Source: Byssothecium circinans (lineage: Eukaryota > Ascomycota > Dothideomycetes > Pleosporales > Massarinaceae). Taken from it: DNA of 64,000 bases. The translations under genes and the position numbers were made by a program. Within the stretch, counting starts at the first letter, position 1. Each line of letters begins with the position of its first letter. Below the pieces are notes generated by a model. The model worked only from the letters and a program-made list of their open reading frames with translations. It was not told the DNA's origin and did not search any database. Positions 56,655 through 64,000 of the stretch are shown piece after piece. The stretch is taken from NCBI GenBank assembly GCA_010015675.1, contig ML976988.1:666332-730331 (forward strand), given 5' to 3'.

Positions 56655-56906
56655 ATTCAAATTCTGCGAAACAAGGTTGACGTTCTCGATCTGTCCTTTG
56701 TTCACATTTTTCTCGTACCGAGCGATCCCCAAGGCCTCAATGAAAATGTGGTGATGGTACATGAGGGAGGGATCTTGAGGAGGATTGTGGAGGGCGAGAA
56801 GAGGAAGATGCAGGAACACGCTACGTTTGCGTTAGAAGGCGCTGTGTGGGATCAAGTCCATGTGTTTGAGGTGAGCGTTCAGGACAGCGAGGAATTCGGG
56901 TATTGA
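56655..56906 (+). pseudogene. coding fragment beside the transposon
   Basis: An 84-codon stretch opens directly after a TGA and ends in TGA at 56904-56906. It reads IQILRNKVDVLDLSFVHIF, then VVMVHEGGILRRIVEGEKRK and AVWDQVHVFEV, which looks strongly protein-like. It has no ATG of its own. An ATG at 56581 lies in another frame (MSTMQSSSSFLEHIYYLL), so the gene either has a frameshift or a small intron I cannot place. I do not recognise the family. The fragment starts 130 nt from the transposon's right end, so the insertion may have separated it from a promoter. Confidence 0.35.
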
Positions 56907-56991
56907 GCCATCGAGAGAAAATCACGTAGTATTATGTATGTCATGTTTCGAGCATCGCTCTAATAGTGCCGGACAAGCTATCATTGATATC

Positions 56992-58621
56992 CTACGATCC
57001 CCATTCCTTGAAGCTCTTTTGCCGTTGTCGACTATTCCACTGCAGCGTCCGAGAAATGCTATCAATCCAATCCTTACTCCTCCGATCCAACGGCAGCACA
57101 CTCGGGAATGGGAATCTAGATGCACTGATCGTAACATAATCGCCCGGCTTCAGCTCCACTCTTTCTCTGCCATCAAAACTCGCCCAACTGCTCGTCCGCG
57201 CATCATATGGCACACCAGCCCGCAGAACGATCGTATCCGGTAAGATGATAGGCCTGAAAGACAGCGTGTGTGCACAGATAGCGGTCACGAGAATAACGGG
57301 ATTGTCAGGATGGCACAAGGAACCGCCGGCCGCGAGATTGTAAGCAGTCGATCCAGTGGGTGTCGATACGCACACGCCGTCTGCTTGAACAGTAGTGAAG
57401 TGTTCATCGTCGCCGAAGAGCTCTATAGAGGACATTGTGGGGTTAGGCCCTCGGTCTACCACCACTTCGTTCAGTATATTGTGTGTTCCATCCGGTCGGT
57501 GGGTATGGTGATCCTCGCTCTCTTCCCCTATGAGCTCTTCGACCAAGTCCCGATCGGTATTCTCGCGATTTTGCGAGCGCATGATGGTCGCTTCGAAGCG
57601 AAGACGGAGACTGACCGTAATGCCTTCTGCGAAAGCGCGCGAGAGGCACTGTGGGTATTGTTCGAAGTCGAATTTTGTGAGAAAGCCGAGCGAGCCTAGG
57701 GAGAAGGCTATTACGGGTGGGACGATGCGCTGGAAGAGCCATGAAGCGTAGAGAACAGTACCATCGCCACCGAGCTATCCAACAACTTAGCCTCGTGCCT
57801 TCGTATTTGCATGAGAAGGATGTGGGTACATACCGCCAACACAATGTCGAAGGTCTGCGGGCTTTCTGCGCACAACTCATTCGTCCAAAACCGCAGCCTC
57901 CCCTTGTAGTTCGGATGTTTCTCCAGAAGCCCCTCGGCGTCAAATAGCCTATTCTTCTCTAACGTGTGCTCAACATACACTCTATACCCCTCATTCTTCG
58001 TTAACAGCCAATCCGTCGTCTCCCTCGTGTGCTTAATCAACGTCTCATCATGTGCTTTCGCAAGTATGAAGACATTCCGAACATTCAGCATTAGCCTGAT
58101 TTGCGCCAACTTCTTCGACAGTTCCCGTATGCCAAAAGCCATATCTGAAATCTGTTTCTTGGTGAGGAGACGCGAGTGCTGCGATTGCTCGGCATTGCTG
58201 TGCGGATCTTTATCCACACGTCGTTCTTGCGCGAGGCCTTCGTACGAGGCATTGTGATCCTTGAAGGATATGCCATCATGCTTCTCAATAAGCGTGTGGA
58301 CGAAGCATTGCGTTTTTCGGCGATCGTTTTCGGGGCGGGGTGCAAAGTTAGGAGCGAGGGAAGATTTACGGCGGCGGATGTCGCCGTCTTCAAAGACAAC
58401 CTGTTGGTAAAAGATTAGGACGGCGGGAAAGCAAAAGGCGTAGTATAGACGCACCTCTAATGTTTGTTGCCCTTCTGCGTCGCTGTTCACGCTCTTGTTG
58501 TCATGCTCAGCAGACTCGCCCTCAGAATGGATGTTAGCTTGTGAGTGTATGCAGGACGTCTGACTCGAAATACCGTCTCTGTCGCCTTCTCACGTGTCAT
58601 GTTGCCAAAATAGTCTGCCAT
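56992..58621 (-). CDS. NAD kinase
   Basis: Model: complement(join(56992..57774,57834..58400,58455..58520,58574..58621)), 487 aa, with three introns of 53-59 nt. The first two exons encode a short acidic leader (start MADYFGNMTREK at 58621); another in-frame Met lies 7 codons later. The catalytic domain (about 130-470) has LGGDGTVLYASWLFQ (GGDGT at 229-233), FSLGSLGFLTKFDFEQY, the HILNEVVVDRGPNPTMSSIE loop and VCVSTPTGSTAYNLAAGGSL. The enzyme phosphorylates NAD to NADP with ATP. It is of the Utr1/Yef1 cytosolic size and layout; no mitochondrial presequence is evident. The acidic insert ELIGEESEDHHTH near residue 315 is probably a surface loop. Confidence 0.94.
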
Positions 58622-58887
58622 GTCCTTCTGAAGTAAGGACAAAATCGAAGTTTTAGGTCGAACAAGAACGGGTGTGGGAAGGAGACATGAGATATAATAA
58701 AGTTGAGGGACCGCGTTCTTTCGCGTTAGTGGGATGCCCCGCATTGTCCAATCATCGCTGATGACATCAGCGCCCTGCATCTTTACTCATCCTTTCGCGT
58801 TCGTATTCCACTATCATGCTAAACCTTGTAAATGTTGGCGTGTCAACATTCAAAAAGCCTCGCCCTGTTCAGCTCGAAGTGATAAGG

Positions 58888-60299
58888 TCACAATGGTACC
58901 TCAACCGACTGCAGCACCTCCTCTACCACTGCCTCCTCGGTAACCCCCTCTAGCACTGTTTTGACGGCTTCCAAGGAGCTTCCCCATTGCATACTTCGCT
59001 CGTTCTCCGGAGCTGTGATTATTATGCGATGTGGGTAGATTTTCCTTGCTGCAAGTGCCACCAACGAGGGGGTAATGTAGTCCAGCCCATGTAGCGGGGC
59101 GAGGGCGCTACTGGTGTCAGCACACGGGAATTGCATCGAAGAAGGTGGTGTTGTATACTCACTGTGATAGTGTAGTGAAGTGGCGGGTGGCCATGGCCGA
59201 TATCCCTCCTGCGACCGCTCTGTGTAGTCTCATGAAAACCACAATACTGTGGAGGTATGCTCGTACTTCGGCACTTATCCTCACTTTCCCTACCAACGCA
59301 ATAAGGTTGCCGAGGTCCTAGATGAAGTGAGTCAGCGTATCACATAGAATCTGAAAAAGTGCCTACATCAGGAGTGAACACAATAGGACCAGCGCGTTTC
59401 TCAAACCCTTCAGGTGGTGAGCGAACAACGGATGACAATGACGCATCGTCCGCCGATATTGGCTCCTTCTCTTGGGAATCCTCTAGATTGGCCAATTCGT
59501 CCCCTTGCTGGTGCTTGTGCGAGATGAGAAATTGGTCGTTCTACTCCTTGTTAGTGAGACCCTCGTCACCTCTATCATACAGCATACCAAATGTGTGGTT
59601 AGACGACCCGTTCCGCGAGCGTTCAGCGCAATGAACAGAAATGGCTTTGGCGCGGCATGCACTGCAGTCCTCGTATAATTCCGTTTGCCTCGCATCAGCT
59701 GGGTCAACGTCAGCTGCAGTAGTCTTGTTGGTGTGCCTGACACAAACCTCGAGCGCTTGCACCTGAACCTGTGAGGTCGCCTTGTTCAGGCTCTTCGCGA
59801 TGACAATGTTCGCAATCCGACGGCTATCAAGCGGAGTGAAAGGCCGAGGCGACTTTGACGTTCGTCTCCCGTAGTCATTGGTTGAGTTTGAGAACTGCAC
59901 CATATCAGCAAACATGCAGTGCTTCCCTTGGGCTGCAATTATTGGGTCCCTTACTTCAGATTTCGCCGCACTCTTCTTACTACTGAAGTAATCATCTTCT
60001 TCATGATTCACGAGTATGCCGGTGCCAAAATCATCCAACGTGGTGGCCTCTGAGCAATCCAGCACCGCCGATGTGAGTCCAAATACATTCGAAGCAATCT
60101 ACAAACACAATCAGCGTGCGCTCCACGGAAAATTAGCAAGACGGCATGCCAATTTGATCTCCTGAACTAGCGGTTCCAGTGTCTGATGCTCCGTCTCGAT
60201 GATACAGTGCTGCTGGGTAATGAGGCAGAGTAAAACGGCGAGCTCAATGTCACTCAGAACCTGCACCTTCTCCACTATCCGGGTCTCAACGTCTTCCAT
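58888..60299 (-). CDS. magnesium-chelatase-like AAA-related protein
   Basis: Model: complement(join(58888..59110,59163..59317,59367..59540,59588..59698,59748..60098,60150..60299)), 387 aa, with five introns of 48-52 nt. The protein is conserved in Pezizomycotina and usually labelled a magnesium-chelatase relative. It has a helical N-terminus (LSDIELAVLLCLITQQHCII), VFGLTSAVLDCSEATTLDDF, then RTAVHAAPKPFLFIALNARG (a sensor-like AAA strand), VRISAEVRAYLHSIVVFMRL and LHGLDYITPSLVALAARKIY (lid). I see no Walker A P-loop. The first intron (60097..60149 region, GCATGC...TGTAG) has a GC donor: no GT in phase is available, and the homologous junction EIKLIASNVFG needs this site. Function in fungi is unknown; chlorophyll synthesis is excluded. 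Confidence 0.85.
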
Positions 60300-61461
60300 T
60301 ACGAGAAGCTAGCGGTGTGGGTACAGTCACATGCTGATGAAGTTGACGCAGGGTGAAGGGTGAAGACGGGCACCGTAGAATCAAGGTATCCCAGGTAATA
60401 ATGTTCAAATGTCCGGCGACCTCAGGCTACAGGGCTGTGGACAGGGATAGGTCGTACGCTACGCTGGAACTGAACTAGCGCTCTTACCCGCAGCCTCGCT
60501 CAAGTGATGTCAAGTGAAATACTTCCGTAGCTGCACACACTCCTTTACTATCAAACAATGCTTAAAATACCTTTAAGCGGAATTCTGAGAAAGGGATTCA
60601 TATGTCTAAGCCCTACGTCCTACGTCCTTGTATGCACTTCACCGCAAGACTGAAACATTTGGTACGCCGCAATGCGATAAAATTAGCTCGACAACCGCAA
60701 TCATCATATCTTGCAAACACGCCACATGTTACGATATGATGTCCTCATTAGATTAGTCTTCTTGCGATTGGTGAAGAGTAGCACCTTAAGGTAGCTCCTA
60801 TTGGTGTATCGTTATTCATTGTTAGGAAAGGCGCCCCGTACAGTAGTTAGCCTGAATTCTTGGTAGGCATCTGAAGATGAGAGGCTCGGTTTCCGGAGAA
60901 AGTCCCTCATCTGCAAGTGCGACCTCGGATATTATTGTATGAAGTCGGTGTGTGTTCATCTGCTGCGCTGCGGACATCTGGAAATGATCGGTCCTTGTGT
61001 ATCTCATCCCACGCCACAGTGCCAAATGGCGACCTAGCCATTCGCGCAAAAACTAGGTGCAGTTGAATATAGATGTGGAGCGGGCATTTGCTTTGAGTGA
61101 TGAAACGGGTGCGGGATGCCTGAACATCGAACGATCGAGGTTGCACACGTTGAGTCAGCGCCGCACCCCGGACGGAAAACGTGGTTCAAATGTTCAGCCG
61201 CATGTTACGTTAAGGCCCCAACCTCAGATCCCCATCACAACGTTTTGCTACACCTAGGTTCCCCGACTCTTGGCTTGGCTGCCCGCCACCGCGATATGCA
61301 CTCGTCTGCTCATAGATAAAGACCCCTCGAGAGGGGCAAAAGTTGCACTGTTCCCAGGCTGTGATTGTCTCGTCTATTATCTCTACGCGTCGCTTTCATC
61401 TTGATATCTTTAGCGTCGAAAAAGGCCGATTTAGCGGCGAACACAGAGTCAATACCTAGGT
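60300..61461. promoter_or_regulatory. divergent intergenic region
   Basis: These 1.2 kb separate the chelatase-like gene and the Zn2Cys6 gene, which are divergent. Frames here are short and unconserved. Nothing beyond the two promoters is expected. Confidence 0.4.
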
Positions 61462-63479
61462 ATGGTGTACAGGGGAAAACCATCAGCGGCATGCGGCGAG
61501 TGTCGGAAGAGACGCAGCAGGGTAAGGGCGCCTTTCGTATTTCTACGTGGCAAACTATTGAGACCTCGGTTGTTGTTTAGCATCAGCGAGTTGGCAACCA
61601 CTCTCCAGGTGGTTTATTGCCTTCGACGCAATTATCCTCCTCTCTCTGTTCAGAGACCCGCGGATCACGCTAACACAAGTTCAGTGCGATTTAGCCCTCC
61701 CCGCTTGCGGGCAATGCATCAGAACAAAACGGAAATGCCCTGGCTATAGAAACGCGGTCGACCTCTTGTTCTTTGACCAAAACGAGCAGGCAGCCAAAAG
61801 GTCCAAACCACGAGGCGGCGCGTCAGACCCACCAACTTCCAAGGTTTCTTCAGTCCAAAGGCATATGGCGTCAGCAGTCACTTGTTACTACTCGATGAAC
61901 AATGTCATCCTATATCAGTCGGTCAACGACGTTGCCGTCAACTATTTCATGGACAGTTACGTCGGCTCCGATCAGAAAATTGCGGAATTTGGATTCGTGT
62001 CGGCTATCTACTCTCGACAAGGCTTTAATTCAACCGAATTACAGCGAAGCCTCACGGCATTCGGACTTGCCGCGTACTCGAAGGCCTCTCAACGTCCTGA
62101 TCTATTACGCCCCGCAACCAAAAGTTACATCACCGCCGTCCGTGGAGTCAACACGATGTTATCTGGTTCCAACTTTGGACAATCGGGAGAAGCCCTCTTG
62201 GCATCAGTGGTTCTGCTAGCCATGTTTGAGATCATCATTACTCCCACAGGAGCCGGTCTGGCCAACTTCAGCAGACACCTCAAGGGGGCGGTGACCATTG
62301 CATCCATGCTGATAAAGCAGAAAAAGGCAGTGGACTCTAAGTTACTCAGATCCGTACTATATTGTCTGATTGTGGAAGCGTGGATGCAAAACAAGGAATT
62401 CACACCTGAATTCTTCGTCGTCTACGGCGAGCTTAATTCTCAGAAGCATCCCAACTCACTTTTCGCCGCTTACGTAGAGGCGCTTCTCGAAAACATGGCA
62501 TTTCGGAACAAAGTGAATTGTGGAGAGTTAAGCACGCCCACAGAGATCATAGTTGAGGCGGTGAGAGTCGACCGTCGTACTAAAGACCTTATGAACTTAC
62601 CTGATATTGGACGATTCGATAAGGTCTGGCTACCTGGAGACATCAGGAATATATTTCAAGATGCTCTGGTTCACCGTATGGCTCCCTCTTCTCCATGACT
62701 CATTGACCATATCGCTGATTGTAAATCGAGGAACGCAATCGAACTTTCGGGCGTATATGTGGAACAATCTGCGCATAGGTATGTGAGTTCAGTAAGCAAA
62801 CGTGGAAGCCAGGCACCTGGCTCGAGCGCACCCCTTTGTCGATCTATTTAACGACTTTTCTCCCTCCTCCCGACACATTCGCGCTTTTCGTATTGGACTC
62901 GGTGGCTGACTTTTCATCTGTCTTGCAGGTCGGATACATATGCATCGGCTGATCATCTCGCAATGTGCTATGTTGTTATCATCCGCAAGCGACTCCCCCC
63001 AAGAAAATGCAGAGCCTGAACCCGAGACTTTGTCAGAACACATGCGGGCTTGGATAGCCATGCAAGAACAGAAATCGAAGTTGGCAATGCAATATTTTGC
63101 CAGAGAAGTCTGTGGCACATTGCCGCAAATGGGAGAGCACACAAATGCCTTACCGTCTTTACCAGAACAGGTATATCAACAGGTCGATGACAGCCCCAAC
63201 GCTAAAGGTCCTCCCAAAGTGATGGACCTACCGGCTATGATCATGTTAAGTGCGATACCACGGTCGTGCAGCCTTTTCATTGTCTTTTTCCAGCTCAGCA
63301 ACCTATCGACATTACCTTACATCACAGAGGACTTACGCCAATGGATTCAGTGCCGTCGTGCGGATATTCTTGCGAACTCTAACAAACAAGATTCGAGCAT
63401 GTTGAGAGCAATGCTAGATCGTTCGAAGCTTCAAAAGCCTCCCGGCGCTGCTCCTAAAACATCACATATGCCACTGTAA
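61462..63479 (+). CDS. Zn2Cys6 fungal transcription factor
   Basis: Model: join(61462..61521,61685..62675,62731..62778,62929..63479), 549 aa, with introns of 163, 55 and 150 nt. The zinc cluster is split by the first intron: CGECRKRRSR | CDLALPACGQCIRTKRKC, giving the C-x2-C-x6-C-x6-C-x2-C-x6-C pattern. The middle region (about 80-350) is the helical fungal-specific domain (LTAFGLAAYSKASQRPDLLR, ALLASVVLLAMFEIIITPTG). The 48-nt third exon, TQSNFRAYMWNNLRIG, bridges to GRIHMHRLIISQCAMLLSSA and the C-terminal part, so two apparently separate frames are one gene. Such proteins bind CGG triplets. No target pathway is evident from the neighbourhood. The second transposon lies 185 nt downstream. 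Confidence 0.9.
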
Positions 63480-63664
63480 GGCCTCCGCTTCGCTACTTCT
63501 TCCTACTTCTAGGTTCTTTCGTGTTTTCGATTCATTGTCTGACTCGCAACAGAACGACTGCTAGGCGTCTTGAATAGGCCGCGCATGCCGTTCTTTCTTG
63601 AGTGTCTGCATAACGCTCTGAGACTGTGAAGCGCGATGGTCCTCCAAAACTGGAGCAATCACTA

Positions 63665-64000
63665 AGCTAGCCTATATAGATTCCGGCCGCCAGGGGTTTC
63701 CGGCCACATCGCCAAATCGGCCACCCCTCAGAAATCAACGCAATAATTGCGCCAGCCTAGTTACAATTGCCACTCTGTACACATAGATTGCAGAGTTTTT
63801 GCTGCTATTTCAGCTGCAGCTTTTTCTGCTTCCTTTTCTTTAGAATTGTTATCGTTTTCTTCCTGTAGAAGCGCAGATGCCTGCACTGCAATCATGATTG
63901 TATCTATATCTGCAAAGCGTTGATTTGGGTCTATGCGAACCCTCTTTCGTGGCTGTTGAGGCCTAAGGGCCTCAAGTTGCGCCTGCAATTGCTGAGCCCT
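63665..64000 (-). mobile_element. second pogo-type transposon, cut by window end
   Basis: It begins after a TA (63663-63664) with an end sequence AGCTAGCCTATATAG, 14 of 15 positions identical to the first element's end, then diverges. The transposase is on the minus strand, with its C-terminal end facing the inverted repeat. Three 17-bp-spaced copies of a CGGCC-containing motif (63680, 63697, 63717) are visible. It belongs to the same family as the 54735-56525 element but to another subfamily. The other end is outside the window. Confidence 0.9.
63761..64000 (-). CDS. C-terminal end of second transposase (partial)
   Basis: The last 79 residues are open to the window edge. They match the C-terminus of the first transposase: KRVRIDPNQRFADIDT and LQSMCTEWQL against KRVHVDPNQRFADVEN and LQSMCTQWQL. 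The intervening coiled-coil part has diverged. The catalytic domain lies outside the window, so integrity is unknown. Confidence 0.85.
   Translation of the reverse strand, partial: RAQQLQAQLEALRPQQPRKRVRIDPNQRFADIDTIMIAVQASALLQEENDNNSKEKEAEKAAAEIAAKTLQSMCTEWQL

Noticed and set aside
62940..63479. Separate gene downstream of the Zn2Cys6 factor
   Set aside because: A 48-nt exon at 62731-62778 joins both parts in phase and restores typical Zn2Cys6 middle-region sequence, so it is the same gene.
1..64000. tRNA, rRNA, CRISPR or bacterial-type operon features
   Set aside because: No internal B-box/cloverleaf was found by eye, no spaced repeat array, and the gene structure is eukaryotic. Short tRNAs could still be missed without a scan.

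Overview
The window is nuclear DNA of a filamentous ascomycete (Pezizomycotina). The genes carry many short introns (about 45-75 nt) with GTRNGT donors and CTAAC/CTGAC-like branch points. The gene set includes a Zn2Cys6 regulator, a GtaA-type glutaminase, an AIM6-like phosphodiesterase, an F-box/RCC1 protein and a Fot1/pogo-type transposon. A Dothideomycete would fit, but that is only an impression. No rRNA, tRNA or CRISPR array was recognised. Gene models were built by hand from reading frames and splice signals; every joined model keeps its frame, but no transcript data were available.

Layout. 1-9.3 kb: the 3' end of an unrecognised gene, a Sec14-like lipid-transfer protein, DNA polymerase alpha subunit B, a three-exon uS14/RPS29 gene whose last exon is 9 nt, and a secreted protein of unknown function. 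9.3-13.2 kb holds no supportable gene. 13.2-23 kb: an F-box/RCC1 protein with an in-frame TGA, eIF2B delta, a basic coiled-coil protein, an AIM6-like phosphodiesterase and a small membrane protein. 23-31.8 kb: a secreted GH31 alpha-glucosidase with a duplicated 34-bp promoter element, a carboxymuconolactone-decarboxylase-like protein, the BMT6 rRNA methyltransferase and a secreted glutaminase. 31.8-34.6 kb is another empty stretch. 34.6-42.3 kb: a protein kinase, VAC8 and RPC53.

42.3-45 kb is a gene graveyard: a frameshifted C2H2 zinc-finger array beside a homoaconitase (LYS4-type) relic with stops, frameshifts and a deletion that removes its iron-sulphur ligand region. 45-54.4 kb: VPS16, a mitochondrial 3-hydroxyisobutyryl-CoA hydrolase, mitochondrial EF-Tu (with a GC-AG intron inside the P-loop) and an RFTS/zinc-finger protein resembling heterochromatin factors.

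54.7-56.5 kb is a complete, apparently young pogo-type transposon: 95-bp terminal inverted repeats with one mismatch, TA duplication, intact DD35D transposase. It is followed by a gene fragment, an NAD kinase, a magnesium-chelatase-like AAA protein (second GC-AG intron) and a four-exon Zn2Cys6 factor. A second, related transposon enters at 63.66 kb and runs off the end. The repeated 17-bp motif in the inverted repeats of the two transposons differs in a coordinated way, as expected if transposase and binding site change together.

Most genes are unrelated housekeeping genes, not a cluster. The unusual material is the relic block, the two transposons with their candidate binding sites, and the GC-AG introns.
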